Shown here one piece after another: positions 38,823-49,513 of a stretch of 64,000 nucleotides of DNA. The notes under the pieces are model-generated. The model worked only from the letters and a program-made list of their open reading frames with translations. It had not been told where the DNA came from and did no database searches. Source of the stretch: Pseudoflavonifractor_A sp022772585 (GTDB lineage Bacteria; Bacillota; Clostridia; Oscillospirales; Oscillospiraceae); assembly GCF_052065415.1 (NCBI RefSeq), contig NZ_JBQHUB010000011.1, positions 1 through 64,000 of the forward strand, read 5' to 3'. Within the stretch, counting starts at the first letter, position 1. Each line of letters opens with the position of its first letter. Position numbers and translations under genes: made by a program.

Positions 38823-39909
38823 AGCAGGCCCCTCCCTTCTCCATGATGCGCTTCTTGGCGTCCAGCCGGCGGCGGGCATGCTCCCCGCCCCGGAGTGAGC
38901 ACAGGCTCTCCTGCAGCTCTGCCATGCGCCCCTCGTCTCCCTTTTGGGCAAACCCCAGGCTCATGGCGCTGTGGACTCCGGCCAGCCGCCCTTCCTCCAG
39001 GGCGGTACTGGCCTCCTCCACCCCCGCCAGGTCCCCGCAGACATAGACCTGGGGGTTGCTGCTGCGCATGTACTGGTCATGGATGGGCATGAGCCCGCCC
39101 AGGCCGCCCTCATAGGCCGTCTCACAGCGGAACATGGCGGACAGGTCGGCCCGGGGATTGAGGCCCACCGCCAGCAGTATGGTGTCCACGGCGACGGTCT
39201 CTTCGGTGCCGGGGATGGGCCGGAAGCTCTCGTCCACCCGGGCGATGACCGCTTCCTCCACCCGCTTGTCTCCCCTGGCCTCCACCACGGTGTGGGCGGT
39301 GCGGATGGGCACCCCCGCCCGCTGGAGCTTGCCCGCGTGGACCAGATAGCCGGTGATGCGGGGCGCGGCCTCCACCAGCGCCCGGATCTCGGCTCCCGCC
39401 TGCATGAGCTGGTAGGACACGATGAGGCCCACGTTGCCCGAGCCCACCGTCAGGATATTCCGCCCCACCAGGGTACCGTGGACATTGCTGAAGGTCTGGG
39501 CCGCGCCGGCGGTCATGACCCCCGGCAACGTCCAGCCGGGAAAGGCCAGGGCGTTCTCCCTGGCGCCGGTGGCCAGCACCACTTTCCCGGCATATACTGC
39601 CTCCAGCTTTCCCTCATGGAGGATGGACACGCTGCCGTCGTCCATCAGGCCCAGGGCACGGGTGTCCAGCAGGGTCTCCACCCCCAGCTCCGCCGCCTGG
39701 GAGAGCAGCAGCTCCGCGATCTGATACCCCCGGGTGCCCGCGTAGTGGGCTCCCGAGCCGAAGAATTTGTGGATCTGCTTGTAGAGCTGGCCCCCGGCGG
39801 TCCGGTTCTCGTCCACCAGCAGGACCTTCGCCCCACGGCGGGCCCCCTCGATGGCGGCGCCCAGACCGGCCGGACCGGCGCCCACCACCAGAAGATCGAC
39901 CTGTCTCAT
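38806..39909 (-). CDS. NAD(P)/FAD-dependent oxidoreductase, HcnB-like subunit
   Basis: 367 residues. FAD loop DLLVVGAGPAGLGAAIEGAR, second dinucleotide fold NILTVGSGNVGLIVSYQLMQ, and the final FAD contact YVCGDLAGVEEASTALEEG. It matches the alpha (HcnB / hydroxyproline dehydrogenase alpha) type. The start overlaps the HcnA-like stop by 4 bases. It should receive electrons from the DadA-like subunit. Confidence 0.83.
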   Translation of the reverse strand: MRQVDLLVVGAGPAGLGAAIEGARRGAKVLLVDENRTAGGQLYKQIHKFFGSGAHYAGTRGYQIAELLLSQAAELGVETLLDTRALGLMDDGSVSILHEGKLEAVYAGKVVLATGARENALAFPGWTLPGVMTAGAAQTFSNVHGTLVGRNILTVGSGNVGLIVSYQLMQAGAEIRALVEAAPRITGYLVHAGKLQRAGVPIRTAHTVVEARGDKRVEEAVIARVDESFRPIPGTEETVAVDTILLAVGLNPRADLSAMFRCETAYEGGLGGLMPIHDQYMRSSNPQVYVCGDLAGVEEASTALEEGRLAGVHSAMSLGFAQKGDEGRMAELQESLCSLRGGEHARRRLDAKKRIMEKGGACYAGRE

Positions 39910-40223
39910 GCCTTTCCCACCTTTCCAAGTCCCATCTGGGTCTCAATGACCATTCCCGCCTCCAGCGGCGTCACGCAGGAGCGCACGTTGGGCCGGCCGT
40001 TGACCACCACCACACAGTCGCTGCACTGGCCGATGCCGCAGAACAGCCCCCTTGGCTGGCCGCTCTTGTGAGTATGGCGGAACACGCTGACGCCGTTCTC
40101 CAGCAGGGCCGCCGCGATGGGCTGGCCCGCCAGGCCGGTCATGGGCCGTCCGTCAAAGAGGAAGGACACCCGCTCCCGCTCCGGATAGTCCGCCACAGGA
40201 TGCTCGCTGATGTGCATACACAT
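39906..40223 (-). CDS. HcnA-like [2Fe-2S] subunit
   Basis: 105 residues, a beta-grasp ferredoxin of the Fer2_4 type: RVSFLFDGRPMTGLAGQPIA, GLFCGIGQCSDCVVVVNGRP, NVRSCVTPLEAG, with CxxxxCxxC...C ligands. First gene of the operon, GGAGG 8 bases before its ATG, directly behind promoter and operator. Gamma subunit of the dehydrogenase complex. Confidence 0.83.
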   Translation of the reverse strand: MCMHISEHPVADYPERERVSFLFDGRPMTGLAGQPIAAALLENGVSVFRHTHKSGQPRGLFCGIGQCSDCVVVVNGRPNVRSCVTPLEAGMVIETQMGLGKVGKA

Positions 40224-40248
40224 GGTTTTCGCCTCCCGGTTTCTAAAT

Positions 40249-40260
40249 TTGTACGTACAA
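40249..40260. promoter_or_regulatory. GntR operator candidate
   Basis: TTGTACGTACAA, a perfect 12-bp palindrome with AAA/TTT flanks, placed at the predicted transcription start of the dehydrogenase operon: ideal for repression by the operon's GntR protein. Confidence 0.65.
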
Positions 40261-40269
40261 CTTTATTTC

Positions 40270-40298
40270 AGTATACATGATGCCGACGCAAAAGGCAA
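40270..40298 (-). promoter_or_regulatory. promoter of the dehydrogenase operon
   Basis: Reverse strand TTGCCT (40298-40293), 17-bp spacer, TATACT (40275-40270). Confidence 0.65.
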
Positions 40299-40430
40299 TC
40301 CCTGAGTGGGACTTTTTGCGAATATCCTGGTTCTTTTGAATATTATCCGCTCTCTTCCGTGCTTCCCCGCCAAATACATGGTACTTACAACCTTTTTGAC
40401 CTATTGTGCGGTCATCCGCGTATTATGGCC

Positions 40431-40475
40431 CGCGCAACCGCCAGTTGCGCGGATATCAAGTCCGCTTGATAGACA
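40431..40475. other. two adjacent dyads before the membrane HTH gene
   Basis: CCGCGCAAC-CGCCA-GTTGCGCGG (40431-40453) followed by TATCAAG-TCCG-CTTGATA (to ~40471), overlapping the -35 region of the next gene. Possible autoregulatory sites. The rest of 40299-40430 holds nothing recognisable. Confidence 0.4.
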
Positions 40476-40498
40476 ACCGCCTCCCTATCCGGTATACT
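40470..40498 (+). promoter_or_regulatory. promoter of the membrane HTH gene
   Basis: TAGACA (40470-40475), 17-bp spacer, TATACT (40493-40498), 25 bases before the start codon. Confidence 0.5.
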
Positions 40499-40522
40499 GG
40501 CGGCAAGACAGGAGGTATGATC

Positions 40523-41461
40523 ATGGATCTGGGTACTCATATTTATCAGCTCCGCCGGGCCCGTGGGCTCTCGCAGGACGATGTGGCGGAGGCCCTGGGA
40601 GTCTCCCGGCAGTCGGTGTCCAAGTGGGAGAACAACGCCAGCGTCCCGGAGCTTGAAAAGCTTCTGGCCCTGAGCGGGCTTTTCGGCGTCTCCCTGGATG
40701 AGCTGGTGACCGGGGATACGCCCCCCGCCGCTGAACCTCAGGCCGTCCCGGCCTCCCCTCCCGCCCGCCGGGGACGGACCGTGGCCGGCGGGGTACTGCT
40801 CGCCTGCGGGCTTCTCCTCTCCCTGCCGCTCTGCCGGACCACCCTGCTCTACGGCACGGTGTGGCTCATCCTGGCCGGTATGATCTGCCTGGGAGACCGG
40901 GATCATCCGGGACTGTCCCTGGGATGGTCGGCCTGGTGCTTTGCCTGGCTCTTCTGCCGGGTCTGCACCTCCTGTTCCCTCCGGCTGTGCCTGCACCCCG
41001 GCCGCTGGACCAATTATGCCCCCGGCGCGGTTCTCATCTCCCTGTTCCTGATGGGCTGGCTTTTGCTTCTCACCGCGCTCACACTCCGGGCCCACTGGCC
41101 GGAGGAGCCCCGGACGTGGGCGCTGCGGCGGCTCCCCCACGGTCCGCTTTTGCTGCTCTATGGGCTGCTGGGCCTGTTTTTCCGCCTGGATCCCGCCCTG
41201 TGCTGGTCCCGCCAGCTTCTGGGGCTGCCGCTGCTCCTCTCCCTCCTCTGTCTGCTGAAGGGCTCCTTCCGGGCGGCCTGGCTCTCCTTTGCCGGGTACC
41301 TCCTTACGGTCCTCCTGGACGTTCTGTTCCTGGGTCTGCCCCTGCCTGCCGACCACCTTCCCAGCAGCACGCTCTACCTCTACTACGTGCCGCTCCTTTT
41401 CCTGCTTGTGGATATGGCTCTCTGCGGCCTGGGTGAACTTCCGGACCGAAAGGCCCCGTGA
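40523..41461 (+). CDS. membrane-bound XRE-type regulator
   Basis: 312 residues. Residues 1-65 are an XRE helix-turn-helix (IYQLRRARGLSQDDVAEALG, SRQSVSKWENNASVPELEKL). A Pro/Ala linker follows, then about seven hydrophobic helices to the C terminus (LLLLYGLLGLFFRLDPALCW, YYVPLLFLLVDMALCGL). Such one-component sensors couple a membrane signal to DNA binding. GGAGG is 7 bases before the ATG at 40523; M-I in front (40517) is too close to the site. A bidirectional terminator follows. Confidence 0.8.
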   Translation: MDLGTHIYQLRRARGLSQDDVAEALGVSRQSVSKWENNASVPELEKLLALSGLFGVSLDELVTGDTPPAAEPQAVPASPPARRGRTVAGGVLLACGLLLSLPLCRTTLLYGTVWLILAGMICLGDRDHPGLSLGWSAWCFAWLFCRVCTSCSLRLCLHPGRWTNYAPGAVLISLFLMGWLLLLTALTLRAHWPEEPRTWALRRLPHGPLLLLYGLLGLFFRLDPALCWSRQLLGLPLLLSLLCLLKGSFRAAWLSFAGYLLTVLLDVLFLGLPLPADHLPSSTLYLYYVPLLFLLVDMALCGLGELPDRKAP

Positions 41462-41480
41462 AGTGTCCCCGAAATAACAA

Positions 41481-41516
41481 AAAGCCGTCCCCGCTAATAC
41501 CGGGGACGGCTTTTTT
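41481..41516. terminator. bidirectional terminator between convergent genes
   Basis: GCCGTCCCCG pairs with CGGGGACGGC around CTAATAC, with AAAAA before and TTTTTT after. Confidence 0.88.
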
Positions 41517-41521
41517 CGTTC

Positions 41522-42937
41522 TCAGTTCTCCTTCTTCTCCTTAAAGCTCTCCCACTTGTGGCCTTCCCGGCGGTTGGTGATGCCGCCCCGGCGGCAGAGC
41601 GCCTCGGCGCAGTGCTGGCCGTTGGCGATGACGCTCTCATCGCTGACCCGGGTCAGGCGGCCGTTCTCCAGCACCAGCGCGCCGTCCACCATGACGGCGG
41701 AGATGTTCTGGATGCTGGAGGAGTACACCAGGGTGGACACCGGGTTGTGCATGGGGGTGGACTTCTGGCTGGCAGCCGGGTCGAAGAACACCAGGTCGGC
41801 CTTCTTGCCCACCTCGATGGAGCCAATTTCGTCCTCCATGCCGATGGAGCGGGCGCCGTCGATGGTGGCCATCTCCAGCACCTTCTCGGCGGTGATGGCC
41901 ATGGGGTCCAGGGTCTTGGTCTTGTGCAGCAGGGCGGTGCACTTCATCAGCTCGATCATGTCCTGGGAGTTGTTGCTGGCCGCGCCGTCCAGGCCCAGGC
42001 CCACGGTGACGCCCTTTTTCAGCATCTGGGGCACGGGAGCCACGCCGTCGGCCAGATACATGTTGGCGCAGGCGTCGTGGGAGACCTTGATGTCGTGGGC
42101 CTTGAGCAGATCGACGTCCTTGTCGCTGATCCAGCAGCAGTGGACGGCCAGCACGTTGGGGCCCAGGATGCCCAGCTTCTCCAGCAGATCCACGTCGTTG
42201 CAGCCGTGGACCCACTCGGTGGCCATGCGGGCGTACTCGGTCTCGGACACGTGGACGGTGAAGCCGCCGCCGCACTCGTTGACCACCCGCCACTGCATCT
42301 TCAGCATCTCGTCGGAGTTGGACCACATGGAGGAGGGGGCGGCCCAGATCTTCAGTCTACCGTTTTCCGTGTTATGGTAGGTCTTGAACAGGCGGCGCAG
42401 GTCGGCCTCCACGTCCTCCACCTTCTCACACAGGTCGGGACAGGTGCCGTACTCCACGCCGGTATCCATGGTGCCCCGGCCTACGATGCCCCGGACGCCC
42501 AGATCCTTCACCGCCCGGCAGATTCCGTCGGTAAGGCCGGGCTTGCTGTGGCAGTGCATGTAGTCCACCGTGGTGGTCACGCCGCTGTGCAGCGCCTCGG
42601 ACAGGCCCAGCATGGCGGCATGGTAGGTATCCTCCGGCTCCAGGTAGACGGCGGCAGGGAACATCATGTGGGAGAGCCAGTCTCCCAGCTCCATGTCGTC
42701 GCCGATGCCCTTGAGCAGGGTCTGGAACAGGTGGGTGTGGTTGTTCACAAAGCCGGGGAAAATCACCTTTCCGGCGGCGTCCAGCGTGCGGTGGGGAGCT
42801 GGATACTTGGCCTTCAGTTCCTCCGTGGAGCCAATATCGGCGATCCGGTCGTCCCGGATGAGCAGCGCGCCGTCCCAGAGGACACGGCGCTGGGGATCTA
42901 CCGTCACCACGACGGCGTTGATGATGAGCTGTTCCAT
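41522..42937 (-). CDS. amidohydrolase of the TrzN/SsnA/MTA-SAH deaminase group
   Basis: 471 residues. Metal-dependent hydrolase barrel with PGFVNNHTHLFQTLLKGIGD (first metal motif), GGGFTVHVSETEYARMATEW, NVLAVHCCWISDKDVDLLKA (metal His) and TVGLGLDGAASNNSQDMIEL (catalytic Asp). C-terminal composite beta domain GSIEVGKKADLVFFDPAAS. The group deaminates or dechlorinates N-heterocycles (adenosyl compounds, 8-oxoguanine, triazines). The substrate cannot be told. A tail after ~450 is rich in Arg/Lys (GHKWESFKEKKEN). GAAGGA precedes the ATG. Confidence 0.83.
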   Translation of the reverse strand: MEQLIINAVVVTVDPQRRVLWDGALLIRDDRIADIGSTEELKAKYPAPHRTLDAAGKVIFPGFVNNHTHLFQTLLKGIGDDMELGDWLSHMMFPAAVYLEPEDTYHAAMLGLSEALHSGVTTTVDYMHCHSKPGLTDGICRAVKDLGVRGIVGRGTMDTGVEYGTCPDLCEKVEDVEADLRRLFKTYHNTENGRLKIWAAPSSMWSNSDEMLKMQWRVVNECGGGFTVHVSETEYARMATEWVHGCNDVDLLEKLGILGPNVLAVHCCWISDKDVDLLKAHDIKVSHDACANMYLADGVAPVPQMLKKGVTVGLGLDGAASNNSQDMIELMKCTALLHKTKTLDPMAITAEKVLEMATIDGARSIGMEDEIGSIEVGKKADLVFFDPAASQKSTPMHNPVSTLVYSSSIQNISAVMVDGALVLENGRLTRVSDESVIANGQHCAEALCRRGGITNRREGHKWESFKEKKEN

Positions 42938-42960
42938 GGGTATTCCTTCTTTCCTGTCCG

Positions 42961-43440
42961 TTACTTCTCAGCGGGCGCGATGCTGCCCAGCTCCAGGACC
43001 GGCGTGTCGCCCAGGAAGCCGTTTTTCTCCGCCCCCTCGGCCACCGTCCTGCAAAAATAAGCGTAGAGTTTGGATTCATTATACTCTTTATAAGAGTATC
43101 CCGCAAGAGGATAATCGTAATCCAGGGTGAGATATCCCATCTCCTCCAGGGCCAGCAGCATGGCGCCGGTCTCTTTTACGCAGGCCATGTCCTCGTCGGG
43201 GGAGCGGAGGTACACCGGCGCCAGGGCCACCGAGCAGAATTCCTCCTCCGCGCTGCTCTCCACCAGGAAACGGGCCACCGGCAGATAGTGATGGTGCTCC
43301 AGGTGGTGGAGGAAGTCGGCCATAGCGGGGGTCAGCTCTCCCTCCCCGGGGCGGTGATGGTGCTCGCAGCAGTCGTGGTGATCGTGATGGTCGTGGTGAT
43401 GGTCATGGCAGCCGCAGCCGCAGGAATGGTGTTCATGCAT
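42961..43440 (-). CDS. protein with His/Cys-rich metal-binding N terminus
   Basis: 159 residues. The first ~35 are almost only His, Cys and Asp (HEHHSCGCGCHDHHHDHHDH), an obvious metal-chelating tract. The rest (HYLPVARFLVESSAEEEFCS, TGAMLLALEEMGYLTLDYDY, ESKLYAYFCRTVAEGAEKNG) looks like a compact alpha/beta, perhaps winged-helix, domain that I do not recognise. ATG at 43440 with AAGGAG 8 bases upstream; it overlaps the BrnQ stop by 8 bases. It might store nickel or zinc, perhaps for the amidohydrolase encoded 23 bases downstream. Confidence 0.7.
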   Translation of the reverse strand: MHEHHSCGCGCHDHHHDHHDHHDCCEHHHRPGEGELTPAMADFLHHLEHHHYLPVARFLVESSAEEEFCSVALAPVYLRSPDEDMACVKETGAMLLALEEMGYLTLDYDYPLAGYSYKEYNESKLYAYFCRTVAEGAEKNGFLGDTPVLELGSIAPAEK

Positions 43441-44761
43441 GGGGATCGCTCCTTTTTTCATTGTGGCAGCCCTGCCCCCGGGAGAGGAAAAGGCCCAGGA
43501 TCAGCCCGGCCAGGGCAGGCAGGACCCAGCCCAGCCCGGCCTCCGCCAGAGGGAAGGACTGAAGAAAACCGATACCGGCGAGACGTCCGGCCTCAAAGAG
43601 GAGGCTGGCCGCCCCGGTGAAAAGGATGGTCACGGGATAGACCCGGTCACGGCCCGCCAGCCAGCGGTCCGCGAAGGAGAGCAGGATGAGGACGATGGCC
43701 ACCGGGTAGATGGCGTTGAGCACCGGCACGGAGAAAGCCAGGATCCGGTCCAGTCCCGCGTTGGCCAGCAGCAGGCTCACCGCCGCGAAGACCACGGCCC
43801 ATTGCCGGTAGGACAATTTGGGGCAGATCTGGGCAAAATACTCCCCACAGGAGCTGATAAGCCCCACACACACATTGAAGCAGGCAATGACGAAGATGGC
43901 GGCCAGCAGCACGCTGCCCATGGGCCCGAACAGGGCGGACACGATCCGGGTCAGCACTCCGGCGCCGTTGGCCGCCCCGGGAAAGGCCCCGCCGGACAAC
44001 GCCCCGATGTGGGCCAGCATGGAATAGATGACCAGGAGCATCCCCCCGGCCACCACGCCGGCGCGGGCGGTCGTCCGCACCACCTCATTCTCATCCGTCA
44101 CGCCTCTGGCGCGGACGTTCAGGCTGATGACAATGCCGAAGACCAGCGCGGCAATGGTGTCCATGGTCTGATACCCCTCCAGGAAGCCGGCCGCCGCCGC
44201 CCGCCCGGCGTTCTCGAACCCGGCGGAGGGCGGACCGTACCCCGGCAGGGGGGCCGCCAGACACCCGGCGAAAGTGACCACGATGAGCCCGATGAGCACG
44301 GGACACATGATCTTTCCCAGCCGGTCGGTGAGCTTCTCCGGACGCAGGGCCAGGCACAGGGCAGCGGCGAAAAAGACCACCGAGTAGACCAGCCGGATCA
44401 GGCTAGGGGAGCGCGCTGCGTCCCCGACCAGCGGCAGCACCGTCTCGAAGGAAGTGCTGGCAGTACGCGGGATGGCCAGACAGGGGCCGATGGACAAATA
44501 GGCCAGAATGGTGAATATCCGTGCAAAGGCGGGATGGACCCGTCCGCCCAGGGCGTCCAGCCCCCCCGAGCGGGCCACTGCCACCACGCCCAGCACCGGC
44601 AGGCCCACCGCGCTCACCGCCAGGCCGGCCATGGCCGCCCAGGTCATGGTCCCCGCCCGGGCCGCGATGCCCGGCGGGAAGATCAGATTGCCCGCGCCGA
44701 AAAACATGGAAAACAGTGTGAATCCGATGAGGAGCAGCTCTCTCCCCTTCCGCCTGTCCAC
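43433..44761 (-). CDS. brnQ: branched-chain amino acid transporter BrnQ
   Basis: 442 residues, 12 helices, Na+-coupled LIVCS family. Signature at the N terminus: LIGFTLFSMFFGAGNLIFPP, then GLAVSAVGLPVLGVVAVARS; later GYQTMDTIAALVFGIVISLN. GTG start at 44761 with GGGAGG upstream. Imports leucine, isoleucine or valine. Adjacent to the His-rich and amidohydrolase genes, possibly one transcript. Confidence 0.9.
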   Translation of the reverse strand: MDRRKGRELLLIGFTLFSMFFGAGNLIFPPGIAARAGTMTWAAMAGLAVSAVGLPVLGVVAVARSGGLDALGGRVHPAFARIFTILAYLSIGPCLAIPRTASTSFETVLPLVGDAARSPSLIRLVYSVVFFAAALCLALRPEKLTDRLGKIMCPVLIGLIVVTFAGCLAAPLPGYGPPSAGFENAGRAAAAGFLEGYQTMDTIAALVFGIVISLNVRARGVTDENEVVRTTARAGVVAGGMLLVIYSMLAHIGALSGGAFPGAANGAGVLTRIVSALFGPMGSVLLAAIFVIACFNVCVGLISSCGEYFAQICPKLSYRQWAVVFAAVSLLLANAGLDRILAFSVPVLNAIYPVAIVLILLSFADRWLAGRDRVYPVTILFTGAASLLFEAGRLAGIGFLQSFPLAEAGLGWVLPALAGLILGLFLSRGQGCHNEKRSDPHA

Positions 44762-44858
44762 CGGTCATTCCTCCCTTTTGTCTGAATGTATTTTTCCATC
44801 AGTATACCGTATCTTCCGCCGGTTGTAAATGGCCGCCCGCTTCCCCGGAGGCGGGCAC

Positions 44859-44896
44859 AAAAAACGGGGACCTGTCGTAAGGACAGGTCCCCGTTT
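44859..44896 (-). terminator. terminator of the ferredoxin gene
   Basis: AAACGGGGACCTGTC pairs with GACAGGTCCCCGTTT around a 4-5 base loop, T6 on the reverse side. Near-perfect 15-bp stem. Confidence 0.88.
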
Positions 44897-44914
44897 CCGT
44901 ATGTCCTGGATCAA

Positions 44915-45085
44915 TCAGCCCTGGGAGATCGCTCCGACGGGGCAGGTGTCGGCACAGGTGCCGCACTCGATGCAGGCGTTCGCGTCGATCTCGTAGTGCT
45001 CGTCACCCTCGTGGATGGCGGACACAGGGCAGGCGCCGGCGCAGGAGCCGCAGCTCACGCAATCGCCACCAATAACATAGGCCAT
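44915..45085 (-). CDS. 2x[4Fe-4S] ferredoxin
   Basis: 56 residues: CVSCGSCAGACPVSAIHEGD and CIECGTCADTCPVGAISQG, two CxxCxxCxxxCP clusters, the typical clostridial ferredoxin and soluble electron carrier of anaerobes. ATG at 45085 with GGAGG upstream; the open frame to 45115 is not needed. Own promoter and terminator, hence monocistronic. Confidence 0.95.
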   Translation of the reverse strand: MAYVIGGDCVSCGSCAGACPVSAIHEGDEHYEIDANACIECGTCADTCPVGAISQG

Positions 45086-45115
45086 AGGTAACACCTCCAA
45101 ATTTAAGCTAGTCAC

Positions 45116-45143
45116 ATTGTAACACGAATTTTCAAAAATGCAA
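45116..45143 (-). promoter_or_regulatory. promoter of the ferredoxin gene
   Basis: Reverse strand TTGCAT (45143-45138), 16-bp spacer, TACAAT (45121-45116) with an extended TGT in front. Confidence 0.65.
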
Positions 45144-45296
45144 TGCTAAATTCACTGAAATGTGGGTATATTTTCTTTTGTTGGAAACGCGGCGGCACAG
45201 TCCGCCTTTACTTTACCGCAGAAAAGAGGCATGCCTATGGGGCCCGTCCGGCGAAAACAGAACCGATTTCACACCTTTCGGAAACGAGGTGAGCCG

Positions 45297-47795
<2,499 letters not shown>

Positions 47796-47809
47796 CACGC
47801 CGATGGGTG

Positions 47810-47849
47810 GTGCAAGGTTTTTGCCCGAAACTGAGCAAAAACCCTGCAC
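47810..47849. terminator. hairpin 1 between clpC and malQ
   Basis: GTGCA-GGTTTTTGC pairs with GCAAAAACC-TGCAC. Probably a transcription terminator or processing hairpin after clpC. Confidence 0.55.
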
Positions 47850-47852
47850 GTG

Positions 47853-47895
47853 AACAAAGCCGCAAGACTTGGTTTTCAAGGCTTGCGGCTTTGTT
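47853..47895. terminator. hairpin 2 between clpC and malQ
   Basis: AACAAAGCCGCAAG pairs perfectly with CTTGCGGCTTTGTT (14 bp); T-rich end (TTTGTTCC). Second strong hairpin directly behind the first. Confidence 0.6.
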
Positions 47896-47957
47896 CCGTA
47901 TGCATTATAATAGACAGGACTCGCGGCCCTTGCGCCGCAATGATCGGAGGTCTTTTC

Positions 47958-49445
47958 ATGCTCAGCTACCGTTCCAGCGGCATCCTCCTCCCTGTCTTTT
48001 CCCTCCCCGGCCCCTATGGCATCGGGACCCTGGGCGCAGGAGCCCGCCGCTTCGTGGATTTCCTGTCCGACGCCGGGCAGCATTACTGGCAGATCCTTCC
48101 CCTCGTTCCCCCCGGCGGCGGGGACTCCCCCTATATGTCCCCCTCCTCCTTCGCCGGTAACCCCCTCCTTCTGGATCTGGACGCCCTGGCCGAGGAGGAG
48201 CTCCTCACTCCCGAGGAGCTGGAGAGCGCCAAATGGCCCGACCCGGACCGGGTGGACTACACCTGGCTCCATAAGACCCGTCCCGCCCTGCTGCGGAAGG
48301 CCTGGGAGCGGGGCCGGGACAAGTACGCCAAAGAGCTGGAGCAATTCCTGGCCGACGAGGCCCTCTGGCTCCCCGATTTTGCCTTTTTCCTGGCCCTGCG
48401 GGACCACTTCGGCGGCGCCAAGCTGGAGAGCTGGCCCCACGCCGTCCGCACCCGCCAGAGTGAGGCCCTCTCTCCCCTGCGGGAGGAGCTGGCCGATGAG
48501 ATCGAGTATCACGCATTCCTTCAGCTTCTCTTCTTCCGCCAGTGGGAGGCGCTGAAAAAGTACGCCAACGACCACGGTGTGCGCATCATCGGCGACCTGC
48601 CCATCTATGTCTCCCCTGACTCGGCGGAGGTGTGGGGCGAGCCCGGCCTGTTCCAGGTGGATGAGGATTACCGCCCATCGGCGGTGGCCGGCGTGCCTCC
48701 CGACGCCTTCAGCGCTGACGGCCAGCTCTGGGGCAATCCCCTCTATGACTGGGAGCGTCACCGCGAGACCGGTTTTGCCTGGTGGAAGCGCCGGGCCGCC
48801 CATATGGCCCGGCTCTACGACATGGTCCGCATCGACCACTTCCGGGCCTTCCACACCTACTGGAACATCCCCCTCACCGCCGAAAGCGCCAAGGAGGGAC
48901 ACTGGGAGCCCGGCCCGGGCATGGAGCTGCTGCGGGCATTGGAGACCGTCCCCGGCCTGGAGCTCATCGCCGAGGATCTGGGGGATCTGGACGCCGACGC
49001 CCGGGCCTTCATTGCCGAGAGCGGCCTGCCCGGCATGAAGATCCTGGTCTACGCCTTCGATCCGGCGGGTGAAAGCGCCTATCTCCCCCACAACTGTCCC
49101 CGCAACTCCGTCGTCTACACCGGCACCCACGATACACCCACCTTTGTTCAGTGGCTCTTTGACGAAGCCACGCCTGCTGAGCGGGAGTATGCCTTTGACT
49201 ACCTGACCCTGCGGGAGGACGAGGGTTTTGGCTGGGGCGGTGTGCGGGGCGCCTGGGCCGCCCCCTCCCTGCTGGCCATTGCCCCCATGCAGGATCTGCT
49301 GTGCCTGGGGGCCGACGCCCGGATCAACGCCCCCGGCACCATGGGTCCCCAGAACTGGAGCTGGCGCGTGCGGCAGGACGCCTTCAACCCCGACGTATCC
49401 TCCCAGCTGCGGAAGCTCACCCGCACCTACCGCCGCTGCCTGTAA
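47958..49445 (+). CDS. malQ: 4-alpha-glucanotransferase
   Basis: 495-residue GH77 amylomaltase that transfers maltooligosyl units. Family sequence: RSSGILLPVFSLPGPYGIGT, QILPLVPPGGGDSPYMSPSS, FAGNPLLLDLDAL; catalytic region MVRIDHFRAFHTYWNIPL (Asp nucleophile), LELIAEDLGDLDADARAFI (Glu), YTGTHDTPTFVQWLFDE. The ATG at 47958 with CGGAGG upstream; an earlier frame start at 47850 runs through the hairpins. Monocistronic, ends in a bidirectional terminator. Confidence 0.95.
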   Translation: MLSYRSSGILLPVFSLPGPYGIGTLGAGARRFVDFLSDAGQHYWQILPLVPPGGGDSPYMSPSSFAGNPLLLDLDALAEEELLTPEELESAKWPDPDRVDYTWLHKTRPALLRKAWERGRDKYAKELEQFLADEALWLPDFAFFLALRDHFGGAKLESWPHAVRTRQSEALSPLREELADEIEYHAFLQLLFFRQWEALKKYANDHGVRIIGDLPIYVSPDSAEVWGEPGLFQVDEDYRPSAVAGVPPDAFSADGQLWGNPLYDWERHRETGFAWWKRRAAHMARLYDMVRIDHFRAFHTYWNIPLTAESAKEGHWEPGPGMELLRALETVPGLELIAEDLGDLDADARAFIAESGLPGMKILVYAFDPAGESAYLPHNCPRNSVVYTGTHDTPTFVQWLFDEATPAEREYAFDYLTLREDEGFGWGGVRGAWAAPSLLAIAPMQDLLCLGADARINAPGTMGPQNWSWRVRQDAFNPDVSSQLRKLTRTYRRCL

Positions 49446-49453
49446 TCAGCATA

Positions 49454-49496
49454 AAGAGGCCCCGACGGCGCACTTCATGCGCAGGCGGGGCCTCTT
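49454..49496. terminator. bidirectional terminator between malQ and lysC
   Basis: AAGAGGCCCCG pairs with CGGGGCCTCTT around a structured loop. Confidence 0.85.
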
Positions 49497-49513
49497 GTCA
49501 TTTTCATCCCGGA

